A DNA stretch of 64,000 nt from Dactylis glomerata. Taxonomy: Eukaryota; Streptophyta; Magnoliopsida; Poales; Poaceae. Of this stretch, positions 33,009-45,103 are shown one piece after another (the first letter of the stretch is position 1; each line of letters begins with the position of its first letter). The notes under the pieces were generated by a model that saw only the letters and a list, made by a program, of their open reading frames with translations, was not told where the DNA came from and ran no database searches. Both the position numbers and the translations under genes were made by a program. Where the stretch lies: NCBI GenBank assembly GCA_007115705.1, contig QXEO01000553.1:18984704-19048703 (forward strand), given 5' to 3'.

Positions 33009-34732
33009 CAAACCAAAATAATACGCTAAGCAGTTGGAATACAATGCACAGTTTGTAATGGAAAATGATGACGCGGCCAGGAAAGATCCATTTCTGTTCT
33101 TTGACCATTTTGTCCTTGGGACCATAATTGTAAAATTGATGGCTCATGTCTTCCTTTGGTACTATAGTAGAACAATCTCGAAAAGAACACGCTCGTTAAG
33201 GTGTGGTATATCTAAGCCACAATACGAAAAATGAGTCGATATGGTTATCTTGTTGCTTCCGTCCAATGATTAAGTTCAGGAGAGGACACCAAAACTGTAG
33301 GTTATTAATATGAAGACACCAAGTAGAAAAGAAATGGAAATGAGCTACACACTAGGCCTAGCATATTTGCCAAAAGAAGTTTGGGTTTCTCACTCCTTAT
33401 TTTTGGAACAAAGCATAAATTTTTCATGTTTATATTATTATTTTAAAAGGACAAAGTAGAGTGGATTCCATTAGATACAAATAAAGACAAACAATGAGGT
33501 TCAACAAAAAAAATCAATGAATTGGCACCCGCTAGCGGTGAAGAGTTTGTTTCGTCCTTAAATTTTGCAACCCGCACAAGCCGCTTCATAGATTTATCTT
33601 AAAACGTCATAATCTTCCCTTCTTCCATATATTGTACATCGGTCGAAAAAAATGGTGGATCTTGTCATTTTCCTAGACAACACCCTGTTTCTTCCATCTA
33701 TACCAAAAAAGAGAGCATAAAACTGCTCCTACATCCACGACATATCCAAGAACCCTCCCAAAAGGCTTAGAAACCCTATTTAGAATGTCGCAAAATGGCA
33801 AATCATGCTAGAGTATTATCGGCAAAAGAATAAAAAACTGACATATTCGCAGTAGTGGGAGGCCTCATTACTATTCCTATGGCGCTTCAAATCACACAAG
33901 TGTTGCGCAATACTGCACACAAAGAAATGCATGTATTTTCCCATGTTTTATTGGTGGATACATGTCTCCTATTCTTTTTGCCAGTAGAGAGTTCCGCCTA
34001 TCCTTGATTTGTTTTGAAAGATCAAAGCATCTCAGTCTTTATATATTTTGCCTCGATGTTGGGCCCTCCCAATCAATTCCATTCCACCAAGAAAAAAGAG
34101 CATCCCACACCCCTTCTACACCGGTTGTGCTCTCTAGGGTAAACCCCAAAAAAGACCAAGTCACCCAATTCAAAATCATGCGACATTAAAATTACATGTG
34201 AGCTATATATTCAACATGGGGGAGGGGGGCATCGCACCACTCTTGCATCCACTGCCTATCAAGGGTAAGCCTGCGGAAGCCCTAGACATCACAATTCAGA
34301 ACCTTGCAAACTCGTGGATTGTGGTAGGAATCATCGGCAGAAGAAACAAATGTGACCTACTTGCCGGAATAGGGTGTGACTCTCATGATTTATCTTATGG
34401 AATTCAAAATTGTGATATGGTCAGTACTACATTCAAAAGAGTACCTATATTTTACCATGATTTTTTGTGGATACTCAAAACTCCCACATAAGGTTATACT
34501 TAATATCTTGAATATAGTTTTAGTTTTTACATGTGAAGAGCATTATGCTAATCATGCACATAATGGCGGCTATTTATGTTTCACGAGCTTCGTTTCATAA
34601 TTGCTGCAATTCTGATGCTTAATGTGTTGGCTTCTCTAGCAGCAAGCAGATTGTGAGCATAACCATTTTTCCACGTTATCTACTTCCTACCATTTGGCAT
34701 CTTTCATGTTATATGTCGTCCCTACCTTTATT
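33009..34732. other. Unassigned DNA; possible decayed minus-strand transcript at about 33450-34190
   Basis: On the minus strand near 34050-34150 a short frame reads TLESTTGVEGVWDALFSWWN and stops soon after, followed by a long 3'-UTR-like stretch to about 33450. I do not recognise it. No splice pattern, poly-A tail or duplication could be fixed. The remainder is AT-rich. Confidence 0.3.
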
Positions 34733-35152
34733 CTTGGCTCCCTTTTTTGAGATAACAACTGATGGTATTTCAACAATGTCGAAACCGAATACAAATGACT
34801 CCCCAAAAACAAGAAAATACAATATGGTCCCAGACTTTTACAAGAATGACCTCACACCGTACTTCCAAAGCACCATCAAGCCCATCGTCCTCATCGTCAC
34901 CAACCAACTACAGGTACCGGACCCAGAAGTAGCTCATTTTCAGACACCATCGAGTCACCGCCGCCACTATCGCCACAATGGGCTTTGAACACCACAAGAT
35001 TGCCCACCCTGATGGGTGAGAGCTAAGATGCTTTTCTAGAACATCAGGCAGGCAGGAGATGGGGAAGACCAAGCAGTACCTCCACTCCAAGATCCCCGAG
35101 CAGTAGGTCCCAACCACCGACGTCACATCGAGCCGCATCCTCCCCTCTCCAC

Positions 35153-36288
35153 TGATACGTCTCAAACGTATCTATAATTTTTGATGCTCCATGCTTGTTT
35201 TTACACCATTTGCCTTGTGTTTCGTTACACTTCGTGGCGTTTTTATACGATTTCCGGAACTAACCTATTGACAAGATGCTACAGTGCCAGTTCCCTGTTT
35301 TCTGCTATTTTGTGTTTCAGAAAAGCTACACAGGAAATATTCTCGGAATTGGACGAAACAAGTTCCAGAAGTCTTATTTTTCCCGGAAGCTTCCCGAAGA
35401 CCGAAAGAGAGCCAGAGGGGGGCCAGAGGCCGCCCTCACACGTAGGGGGCGCGGTCTAGCCCCTGGCCGCGCCCACCTGGTGTCAGGAGGCCCTGGCTGC
35501 CCCCTGACGACGCCCCTTCGCCTATATAAAGCCTCGGGACGGAAAACCTTAGGGGAGTCGGCAATTTTCCAGAAAGAGTTCCGCAGTTCCGCCACCGCCA
35601 CCAACGAATTTCGGGGGACAGAAGTCTCTGTTCCGGCACCCTGCCGGGACGGGGAAGTGCCCCGGAGCCATCTCTATCGGTCTCCATCGCCGTCTCCATC
35701 GACCTCACCGCCATCTCCATCAACCTTGCTGTCTCCTATGATGAGGAGGGAGTAGTTCATCCCCGGGGTTGAGGGCTCTACCGGTAGCTATGTGGTTCAC
35801 CTCTCTCTCCCATGATGTGATCTTTATGTGATCGTGAGCTTTGTACCATAGTGAAGAGAAGTTATTTATTTGTTCAATTATGTTATAAATGTTGGGAGTG
35901 TGTCCACTAGTGAAAGTATGATCCCTAGGCCTTGTTTCCAAGCATTGCACACTGTTTACTTCCTGTTTTGTTACATGTTTGCTTGCAGTGATACTTATTC
36001 CATATTGCATTTACTACTTATAATCATCTATACCACTTGTATTTTACTATCTCTTCGCCGAACTAGTGCACATATACATCTGACAAGTGTATTGGGTGTG
36101 TTGGGGACACAAGAGACTTTCTGTATTGTAATTGCAGGGTTGCTTGAGAGGGATAGCTTTGACATCTTCCTCCCTGAGTTCGATAAACCTTGGGTGATCC
36201 ACTTAAGGGAAACTTGATGCTGCTCTACAAACCTCTGCACTTGGAGGCCCAACACTGACTACAAGAACAGACGCGTGCGTAGACATCA
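35153..36288 (+). repeat. E3 5' LTR
   Basis: TGATACGTCTC to GACATCA. Palindrome at 35449-35472 (GCGCGGTCTAG...CTGGCCGCGC), TATATAAA at 35523-35530, GGCACCCTGCCGGGACGGGG near 35637. Compared with the E9 LTR (62762 onward), about 390 bp is missing after GAGCTTTGTA near 35847. Confidence 0.95.
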
Positions 36289-36298
36289 AGCTCTTTTC

Positions 36299-36316
36299 TG
36301 GCGCCGTTGCCGGGGA
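36299..36316 (+). other. E3 primer-binding site (tRNA-Asp)
   Basis: TGGCGCCGTTGCCGGGGA, perfect, 10 bp after the LTR end. Confidence 0.9.
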
Positions 36317-36428
36317 GGTAAGGTAAAAGGTACTCGCATCCTCCTATGTGAGTGCTTGGAGTTATTTCCTTTAGATTCTGCAATTACATCTTTTTGTTTC
36401 TTGTTTTTATTTTCACTAGTTAGGCTTA

Positions 36429-37277
36429 ATGGAAAACAAAGAGTTCTGTAGTCTTTTTCCTAAGTTTAGATATGAAGTGTTTGAAGAGAAAGTTGAAAAA
36501 CCTTTGGAGCTTAATTTGCATGCTAATAGTGTTGTTAGTATGAATGTTTCGAACACTGTTATTACTAATGCTATAGAAAATTCTAAGCTTGGGGAAGCTG
36601 GTTTTGTTAAGCATGATATTGTTAGCTCCCCAGCTTTAGTGGAGAAAGTTTGTTCTGATAATATTTTATCTCCCATATGTGATGTTTCTTCTTATGATGA
36701 TATGTTTGAAGAATATGCTTTGCGAAATAGCTGTTCTTTAGCTTGTGATGATACTAAACCTCTAGTTTATGATGGCTATGATGATGAGTATAATATTTTC
36801 AGTTCACCTACTATTGAGGATAAAATTAGTTATGATTACAATATGCCTCCTACTTTTGATGATTATGGTGATGAGAATAATTATTCTGTTGAATCTGCTC
36901 CTACTACTATTGTTCCTGTGGTGAGTATTAATTCTTTTATGCATGTGGCTCATGATAGGGATGCTTTATATGATAGTTATATTGTTAGTTCTATTCATGA
37001 TGCTACTGAAAGTTATTATGAGAGAGGGAAACATGGTTTGATGGATCTCAACAATATTGAGTTTCCCCTCTTTATGTTGCAATTCTTGAAGTTATACTTA
37101 TTTTGCCTTCCTATGCTTTTTGCTTTGCGCTTTCATGACTTGTCTCTTTACAAGACTATTTTTCATAGGAAGTGGTTTAGATTTAAATGTCTTTCACATT
37201 TGCTTTTTGATGCTCTCTATTGCTTTAAGTTCCTATATGGCACCTTTGCCTCAAGCTCTTATATGGCGCCCACATGA
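36429..37277 (+). CDS. E3 ORF of unknown function (282 aa)
   Basis: An intact frame from ATG 36429 (MENKEFCSLFPKFRYEVF) to TGA 37275-37277, in the place where related elements carry gag. I recognise no gag, protease, RT or nucleic-acid-binding motif. The middle (about residues 85-160) is acidic and Tyr/Asp-rich (YDGYDDEYN, DDYGDENNY), suggesting disorder. Residues about 214-240 form a hydrophobic stretch (FMLQFLKLYLFCLPMLFAL) that could span a membrane, followed by a second hydrophobic, Phe-rich tail. T/A-rich codon use matches gag ORFs of E1 and E6. The ORF lies 112 bp after the primer site, so it would be translated directly from genomic RNA. The frame has stayed open although the LTRs have diverged by about 3%. 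It may be a replaced gag, a captured gene or a divergent accessory protein. Confidence 0.65.
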   Translation: MENKEFCSLFPKFRYEVFEEKVEKPLELNLHANSVVSMNVSNTVITNAIENSKLGEAGFVKHDIVSSPALVEKVCSDNILSPICDVSSYDDMFEEYALRNSCSLACDDTKPLVYDGYDDEYNIFSSPTIEDKISYDYNMPPTFDDYGDENNYSVESAPTTIVPVVSINSFMHVAHDRDALYDSYIVSSIHDATESYYERGKHGLMDLNNIEFPLFMLQFLKLYLFCLPMLFALRFHDLSLYKTIFHRKWFRFKCLSHLLFDALYCFKFLYGTFASSSYMAPT

Positions 37278-39286
37278 GCATCTTTGCAAATTACTGCGCC
37301 TAGCTCAAAGGCGTTAAAGAAAAGCACTCTTGGGAGATAACCCAATGTTTTATTTTCAGTAATTTTTCTTTTATTTGAGTCTTGGAAGTTATTACTACTG
37401 TAATAACCGCTCCTTATCCTTTTTATTTCGTTGTTGTGCCAAGAGAAGCCTCTAATTTGAGTGAGGTAAGATTTTGGGATGTTGCTGTCCTGAAACAGTT
37501 TTCAGTTCTGCACCGTAAAAATTCGTGAAAATTCTCTGTATATCTTTTGGACCTGAGATTTCTTGTGCATATGCCCCAGGTTATATCCAAACTTTCATTA
37601 GCTGAACACTTTTTGATTTGAGCTACAGAAAACACCTTAAAAATTCGACCTTTGTCAGCTGTTCTGTTTTGACAGATTTCTGCCAATATTTGTGTTTGCC
37701 GCTTTATCGCTTTCTTTTTGAGTTCTTTTGATCACGGAACTTTTGGGGAAGTTGCTACAGTAGTATATGCTTTATATGTGGTCATTTTAGGTTGAAACCT
37801 GAAGCAAAAGGGGTTGATTCATTACTATGCTTACACTAATGTTGCTAATAGATTTGTGTTTAGTTTTGTATGAAAAGGAGCTTGTGTAGACTGCAGCCTA
37901 GGCTTTTGCATGTCATGCTTGATGTCTTTTTGATTGTATGCTTAGTGGTTTTGCTGTAGCATGACTTGTCTCAAATAACTGAGATTGCTTAATGAGCCTT
38001 TGAAAAAATCATGCATTGTTTTAATTATTTGGAAGCATTATTTTGGTTTTCTCCTTGATGCTTTATTTGGGTTGACTTGGCGCATGCTCACACATGTTAG
38101 ACACATACAAAGTCGCCAATAGCCTCTATGATCATTTAGTTTTTGACTTTTGATGCCATCTTATGCTTCTTTTAATGTTGCTTTGTCGCTTTGCATGATT
38201 ATGGCCATTATAGCTCTCTTAGTTGGTCGCTCCCAGTCTTTTGCTAGCCCTCATTTTTTTACTGAGTATGAGCTCTACTCGTGCATCCAACTCCCAAAAA
38301 CCAAGTTTGCCATTGTGTCCACTATAAATTCCTATGCATGGTATTTGTAAGTCATTCCAAGTAAATTTTCATGTGCTACCTTTCAAAAAACCTTCAAAAT
38401 ACTTCTCATTTTGTGACACTGTTTTCAGCTCATGGGGACGTAGTGGTCGGATTTGCTATCTTCCATATTGCTTATTCCAAAAAGAAAAAAAAAGAAAAAA
38501 AGAAAAGAAAAAAGGCACTCCTCCATGGAATGTGAATGTTGGTGGGCACCCGATGAATCGGTAAGCCATGGTTTGTGAAAGGAAAAAAGGTGGGGAGGAG
38601 TGCCAAGCTTTATAAAAGAGCACAAAAGTGCCAATCTCTCTCTCAAAAACTTGCTTCATTTTTGTATGGAAGATAGTAAGAACCCCATTGCCAGTCATTG
38701 ACAAAGACAACCACCTCTCAAAACCAATTTTTATCTCTCTATTTTACAAATGAAAAGCTCTAGCACATGTTTAATCACTACTTCCCTCCGCGAAGGGCCT
38801 TTCTTTTACTTTTATGTTGAGTCACCACCTTCTACCTTTATGCACCATTAAGAGAGCATAGTTGTTATTCTTAGTATAATGTGCATTGTCCCAAAGTTTT
38901 TATTGATTGATTCATATTGTTGGTTTCACTTGTTCTCAAATTATTTGTATCTAGTCACCCTCTTAAACTTGAAGGTGTCCTATGCATTTATGTTTTGCTC
39001 TCCATGAAGGACAAGCTGAAAACCATTTGTATGTTTTTCCTTATGATTTGAACACATGTTTGACTTTCATTGTTTCATTTTCATTATCTTTTGTTTGTGT
39101 TCATTTTCATGTTATAACATGGTTGCTAAGTTTCTATTATCAAGATTATGTCTTTCATGTCCATGTTTTAAGTTCTTTGATCTCAGCACTCAATGCTTTA
39201 CCTATATGATCAAGATTGTGATGGTGCATGTCACCTCAAAAATTATTTCTTTTGTTATCACTTACCTACTCGAGGACGAGCAGGAG
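37278..39286 (+). other. E3 3' noncoding module
   Basis: Begins with the conserved GCGCCTAGCTCAAAGG block. Up to about 38260 and again from about 38780 it matches E2 and E6. From about 38260 to 38780 it instead matches E1 (9980-10560), including the hairpin GGCACTCCTCC...GGAGGAGTGCC and TATAAAAGAGC (38511-38630). It is therefore a mosaic. An A-rich simple repeat lies at 38478-38515. Confidence 0.75.
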
Positions 39287-39302
39287 TTAAGCTTGGGGAT
39301 GC
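39287..39302 (+). other. E3 polypurine tract
   Basis: TTAAGCTTGGGGATGC immediately before the 3' LTR. Confidence 0.75.
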
Positions 39303-40449
39303 TGATACGTCTCAAACGTATCTATAATTTTTTGATGCTCCATGCTTGTTTTTACACCATTTGCCTTGTGTTTCGTTACACTTCGTGGCGTTTTCATGCG
39401 ATTTCCGGAACTAACCTACTGACAAGATGCCACAGTGCCAGTTCCCTATTTTCTGATGTTTTGTGTTTCAGAAAAGCTACACAGGAAATATTCTCGGAAT
39501 TGGATGAAACAAGTTCCAGAAGTCTTATTTTACCCGGAAGCTTCCCGAAGACCGAAAGAGAGCCGGAGTGGGGCCAGAGGCCGCCCTCACACGTAGGTGG
39601 CGCGGTCTAGCCCCTGGCCGCGCCCACCTGGTGTGAGGAGCCCCTGGCTGCCCCCTGACGACGCCCCTTCGCCTATATAAAGCCTCGGGACGGAAAACCC
39701 TAGGGGAGTCGGCAATTTTCTAGAAAGAGTTCCGCTGTTCCGCCGCCGCCACCGATGAATTTCGGGGGACAGAAGTCTCTGTTCTGGCACCCTGCCGGGA
39801 CGGGGAAGTGCCCCCAGAGCCATCTCCATCGGTCTCCATCACCGTCTCCGCCGTCTCCATCGACCTCACCGCCATCTCCATCAACCTTGTTGTCTCCTAT
39901 GATGAGGAGGGAGTAGTTCATCCCCGGGGCTGAGGGCTCTACCGGTAGCTATGTGGTTCACCTCTCTCTCCCATGATGTGATCTTTATGTGATCGTGAGC
40001 TTTGTACCATAGTGAAGAGAAGTTATTTATTTGTTCAATTATGTTATAAATGTTGGGAGTGTGTCCACTAGTGAAAGTATGATCCCTAGGCCTTGTTTCC
40101 AAGCATTGCACACCGTTTACTTCCTGTTTTGTTACATGTTTGCTTGCAGCGATACTTATTCCATATTGCATTTACTACTTATAATCATCTATACCACTTG
40201 TATTTTACTATCTCTTCGCCGAACTAGTGCACCTATACATCTGACAAGTGTATTGGGTGTGTTGGGGACACAAGAGACTTTCTGTATCATAATTGCAGGG
40301 TTGCTTGAGAGGGATAGCTTTGACTTCTTCCTCCCTGAGTTTGATAAACCTTGGGTGATCCACTTAAGGGAAACTTGCTGCTGCTCTACAAACCTCTGCA
40401 CTTGGAGGCCCAACACTGTCTACAAGAACAGACGTGTGCGTAGACATCA
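39303..40449 (+). repeat. E3 3' LTR
   Basis: Partner of 35153-36288, sharing the same internal deletion relative to E9. Palindrome at 39600-39623, TATATAAA at 39674-39681. Ends GACATCA at 40449. Confidence 0.95.
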
Positions 40450-41281
40450 GCCACCATGGCCGACCAGAAGAAGCTTCACGCCGTGATAGTCGCATCTCAA
40501 AAAAAGACTATAATCAACCCTAACATGGAAGATGGTGGTGCCATCCCCTTCCACTCCCTCGCCACCACGGCCGGCCAAGGGAAAGGCAACAGCATCAGCA
40601 GCCCTCCGACACCCGAACAGACTCTAGAAACTCCATGGCTACGTCGAAAGATGATCACGCCTGGAGAACCCACCCTCTCCATATCCGCAGATCTGAGAGG
40701 AAACCAGGCCAGTAGCTCAGCGGCGCCGCCACAAGTGGCCTTTCCAAGACGGGGACCGAGCTCTAGCTCTCTTATTATGACATGACGCCGCCCCCTCCAT
40801 CTTGACGACATCCCCTGAAAACCTACTAGGATCCAAGCCGAACCGCTACCCGGCGCAGCAGGAGAAGGTCCCCCGCCGCCGCCACGCCCCCGGGGCTTTG
40901 CCCGATGGCGGCGGCGGGAGGGGGTGGGTGGTGTTGTGGCGGCTAGGGTTGGGACGGGAGGGGGTGGGCAACCCTAGTTTAGTCTCATGTTTAGACTTGG
41001 CTCCCTATTTTTGACTGGTCATTTCTATCATTCTTCATTCATTTCCAGATATCATAACAGAAAGAAAGGTGGGTGGAATTTCCTTTATATTCTCATGCTT
41101 GGTGCCTTTCTTGACAGGTAGACCAATTTACCCATAATGATTATAGTATGTTTCCGTTTTGAAATAGCATAGGATATGGGAAAATACATCGATGCTCTCA
41201 GGTGCCTAGCACATGGGGCATCTGAAAAAAAATCAATGGAAGGTAGAAAAAATTCAAAACGTTTTGAAAACCAAAGATGAT

Positions 41282-42939
41282 TGATACGTCTCAAACGTAT
41301 CTATAATTTTTGATACTCCATGCTTGTTTTTACACTATTTGCTTAGTGTTTTGTTACACTTCGTGGCACTTTTATGCATTTTCCGGAACTAACCTATTAA
41401 TAAGTCGCCACAGTGCCAGTTCCCTGTTCTCTGCTGTTTTTGTGTTTCGGAAAAGTTACACAGGAAATATTCTCGGAATTGGACGAAACCAAAGCCAGTC
41501 GCCCAGAATTTCACCGAAGCTTCCAGAGAACCGAAGAGGAGATGGAGTGGGGCCACGAGGGCCCCACACAACAGGGCGGCGCGGCCAGGGGCTAGGCCGC
41601 GCCCCCTATGTGTGAGGGAGCCTTGGTCCACTCCTGACGATGCCCCTTCGCCTATAAAGACCCCCCGATGGGAAAAACCTAAAGACCCGATCACTTTTCT
41701 AGAACACATCGTGATCCACCGCCGCCGTCGACCCGAAGATCGGGAGGGTCCAGAAGCTCTTCCCGACACCCTGCCAGAGAGGGGAATCACCACCGGAGGT
41801 CTTCTTCATCGCCATGCTTGCCTCCGGCGCGATGAGTGAGTAGTCTACCTTGGACTATGGGTCCATAGCAGTAGCTAGATGGTTGTCTTCTCCACCACGT
41901 GCTTCATGTTTAGATCTCATGAGCTGCCTTACATGATTGAGATCACCGTTATGTAATTCTACATGTTGTGTTTGTTAGGATCCAATGAATATTGTTGTTA
42001 TGATTGAGTTGAAGTACTAAATTTTATCTTATGTTATATCTATGTTGTTTATGATCTTGCATGCTCTCCGTTGTTAGTAGCTATCTTGGCCAAGTAGTTG
42101 CTAGTGACTCCAAGAGGGGATATTTATGCTCGATAGTGGGTTCATGCCTCTATTTAATCTGGGGGAGTGACAGAAACCTCTAAGGTTGTAGATGTGCTGT
42201 TGCTACTAGGGGGAAAACAACATTCATATGATCGAGGGTATATGCTTTGTTTACATTACACACTTTGCTTAATACAATTATCTGTTGTTCGCAACTTAAT
42301 ACTTGTGGAGTTCTTGGATTGATTCGCCACAAGTGGATTATTAGTCATAGATGCAGTTGGATGGCGGTCTATGTATCTTGTTGTAATACCCAGAGTAAAT
42401 CTCATAGTGATCCTCTCATCATATGCACGTTGTCTTTATTCTATCAATTGCCCAACTGTAATTTGTTTACCCAGCATGTATTATTTTATCTTCTGGAGAA
42501 ACACCACTATGAACTGTGGACCCCGGTCCTATTTCTTTTATATTGCTATCACCTATTTACTTTACTCGCACTGTTTACTTTACTCGCATACTATTATCAC
42601 TTTCCACTCGATACGCTCATACCCTTTGTTTCAAGCAAACCGGTGAGATTGACAACCTCATCGTAAGTTGGGAATAAAGTATTTGGTTGTGTGTGTGTAG
42701 GTTCCACGTTGCTACTGGTTGAAGACGCACTAACAAGTTATCGTTAACGGCGCCCTTGTTAGAGCATCACACAGCTAGTGGGCATCACCTTCAGTCGTTT
42801 GTCTCTCTCCTACGGGATTGATAACCTTGGTTTCATAACTGAGGGAAAACTTGCTGCTATATTCATCAAAACCTTCTCTTGGGGTTTTCCAACTGGTCGG
42901 TCATTTTTACTTCATCATCACGTCAACTCGGCCCCATCA
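41282..42939 (+). repeat. E4 5' LTR
   Basis: TGATACGTCTC to GCCCCATCA, 1658 bp. Palindrome at 41579-41602, TATAAA at 41653. About 95% similar by eye to the truncated LTR at 57361-58723. Confidence 0.9.
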
Positions 42940-42946
42940 AGTTTTC

Positions 42947-42964
42947 TGGCGCCGTTGCCGGGGA
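42947..42964 (+). other. E4 primer-binding site (tRNA-Asp)
   Basis: TGGCGCCGTTGCCGGGGA, perfect, 7 bp after the LTR end. The following leader (GAAGACTTCTGCGAGGGGAG) is shared with E2, showing that the two families are sisters. Confidence 0.9.
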
Positions 42965-43122
42965 GGAAGAAGACTTCTGCGAGGGGAGTTTTCGCACGCA
43001 CATCCTTTACTTTGTTTTAAGTTTTGCTTTACTTTATTTCTACTTGCATCGTTTTATCAAAAACCCAAAAAAATTAGAATCCTTTGTAGTTGTTTTTACT
43101 TGTCTGCTTTTAGTTTGCTAGA

Positions 43123-43737
43123 ATGGCTACTCCTGAAAACACCAAGTTGTGTGACTTTACTAGCACGAACAATAGTGATTTTATCTGCACTCCTATTGCG
43201 CCACCCGCTCCTGCTGCCAATTTTTATGAGATTAAGCCTGCTTTGTTGAACCTTGTTATGAAAGAGCAATTTTCTAGTGTTAGTACTGAAGATGCTGCAG
43301 CTCATCTCAATAATTTTGTTGAGCTATGTGAGATGCAGAAATATAAGGATGTTGAAAGTGATATTATTAAGGATTGGTTGTTGTCTTTGACTAAGAATAG
43401 TATTGAGTCATGGGCTAAGTGTAAGGATACTTTTATTGGTAGATACTATCCTCCTGCTAAGATTATAGCTTTGCGTAGCAATATTATGAAGTTTAATTAG
43501 TTTGATACTGAACATGTTGCTCAAGATTGGGAAAGAATGAAAGCTATGATAAAGAATTGCCCCACTCATGGACTGACTACTTGGATAATTGTTCAAACTT
43601 TTTATGCAGGACTGAATTTTTCTTCGAGGAACCTACTTGATTCAGCTGCTGGAGGCACTTTTATGTCCCTTACCTTAGGCGCCGCAACAAAGCTTCTCGA
43701 CAATATGATGGTAAATTACTCTGAATGGCACACCGAG
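43123..43737 (+). pseudogene. E4 gag, one stop, cut by E5
   Basis: Starts MATPENTKLCDFTS at 43123 and runs in one frame to the E5 LTR at 43738. A TAG at 43498-43500 interrupts MKFN*FDTEHVAQDWERMK; it is consistent with a CAG-to-TAG transition. Segments such as IKDWLLSLTKNSIESWAKCKDTFIGRYYPP and LLDSAAGGTFM (given here as shorter landmarks: WLLSLTKNSIESWA, FIGRYYPP) are typical of Athila-type gag. About 205 codons remain, roughly the N-terminal half; protease and pol are absent on this side of the E5 insertion. Confidence 0.8.
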
Positions 43738-44072
43738 TGACGAGGGTTAACTCGACAAATGTCCTAAATGAAGGACTTAGGATCGGGGAGATAGGGCGTC
43801 GGATGAACTCGAAGATAAGGTTAATCGAAATAGGTGTATATCGAAAGTAAACTTGGGTGTTGAACCTGGCTTTCTTTCAATCTGGCCTACACCATCCCCT
43901 CCTGGCCCCTATATATAGGTGGCCAGGTCTCGAGGATCGGGTAGGGTCCGATACAGATTACAATATCGACATACGGTAAGGACTCGTATCTCGACTATCA
44001 TTACAATTGGGCCTAGCTTAACGGGCCTCAGGGGTACTCAACTAGCGGGCTCTATTAGCTATACCCTTGTCA
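43738..44072 (-). repeat. E5 3' LTR
   Basis: 335 bp, TG...CA on the minus strand. It contains CCCCTATATATAGG (TATA box, about 43908-43921). Its partner in the same family is 58724-59058. Confidence 0.9.
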
Positions 44073-44996
44073 GTAGCCCCTGAGATTCTACCAGAATTGC
44101 AGATTCAGGTTGAATCTCTAATCTTTAAATCTTTGACTTGATCAACTCTTCGACCTCTTCATATCTTCAAATCTTCGACTTGGTCTTTCGACTTATTTTC
44201 ATGATAATATTCGCAAGGGGTTTTGATGAACAAGCCTGACAACTCTGATGGATCAAGAGGTCAGTTAACTGCCGGAACATATACTTGTCACCTACTTTAA
44301 ATTCAATCCCCTTGGACTTAAATTCGGGATACCGGTCAAACCCACTCTTTTGCCGCATTTAGGACTTACAAAGAATGAATCCCAGTGATTCTCAGGGTAC
44401 CCAGTGCATCCACCAGGATTTTCTTCGCGTCGTAGACACGGATACATACCAGCAGAGCGCATCCATGTGCGTATACCAGGCCACACAGGACGGATCCCGG
44501 GGTCTTACCTTCGTGATAAATCACGGCATTCAAGTTTCGTTGCGATAACGCAACTCGAGAATCTCATGTCGCAGTCTCTTTTGACTGATAAAATATCAAA
44601 GAATTTCGAATTATATTAACTTCTTCCAAGTATCTCCCGATGGGAGTAGTCGCTATATATTTTGTCGACTACGTAGTCGAAGTTTGCATGGTTGATCGAC
44701 TCATAGATTTCTTCATCTTTATTGCTGATTGTCTTATTTTCTATCGGGTGCGCGCTCAGCGCTCCCGATGGGAGTAGCCCCCGAGGCTATGGTTGGATAC
44801 TTGTAGTCAATCATAGGCTCAAATTGACTTCTTCTTCTGCCTGTTTTGTAAGCCCCCGAGGTCAAGGCAAGGGTTTTTCATCCCTTGTATGATACATTCT
44901 TTTTTTCTTTGTTATTATCGTCTGCTATGTGCAGAATTTAACTCATTTGTAAATATGTTTATGGGCCTTTCTATCACGGAGGCCCGTTAATATGTG
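44073..44996 (-). other. E5 3' noncoding region
   Basis: No supportable ORF. Contains repeated GTAGCCCCCGAGGC-type motifs (near 44775 and 44850) and CCCGATGGGAGTAG repeats (44637, 44764). This stretch is also the upstream region of the antisense gene that starts at 45104. Confidence 0.6.
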
Positions 44997-45008
44997 CTTA
45001 TAAATAAA
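44997..45008 (+). promoter_or_regulatory. TATA box of the antisense gene
   Basis: CTTATAAATAAA about 100 bp upstream of ATG 45104, followed by AAACCCTAAATAG and a pyrimidine-rich leader, a typical plant core promoter and 5' UTR. It faces opposite to E5 transcription. Confidence 0.55.
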
Positions 45009-45103
45009 GCACCTTTGGTGAGGGTAAAAACCCTAAATAGATTCCTCCTCCACCGCATCGTCTTCTTTTCCATCTAGGGTATCTTTTCTTCCCACTTTTC
45101 TGC

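Larger units (their letters stand above)
35153..40449 (+). mobile_element. E3: complete non-autonomous LTR retrotransposon
   Basis: 5.3 kb with LTRs at 35153-36288 and 39303-40449. Flanks are TCCAC (35148-35152) and GCCAC (40450-40454), a 5-bp duplication with one mismatch. It has a perfect tRNA-Asp primer site, one unrecognised ORF instead of gag-pol, the shared 3' noncoding module and a polypurine tract. By eye the LTRs differ by about 36 substitutions plus a 9-bp indel (about 3%), an age similar to E2. Confidence 0.9.
34744..40995 (-). mobile_element. Poly-A retroposon B (minus strand), split by E3
   Basis: Flanked by an 11-bp duplication CTTGGCTCCCT at 34733-34743 and 40996-41006. On the minus strand the 3' end is CAGTTGTTATCTC plus a short A run (34744-34761). 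The 5' end carries GGTTGCCCACCCCCTCCC-type GC-rich sequence and AACCCTAGCCGCC (about 40940-40975). Without E3 the retroposon body is about 950 bp (34744-35152 plus 40450-40995). No RT is present. Structure resembles retroposon A: GC-rich 5' half, poly-A, LINE-like duplication; homology between the two is not evident by eye. Confidence 0.7.

Noticed and set aside
32499..33147. Frames rich in Gly/Pro/Arg around 32.7-33.0 kb
   Set aside because: Caused by GGGCC repeats of a hAT MITE.
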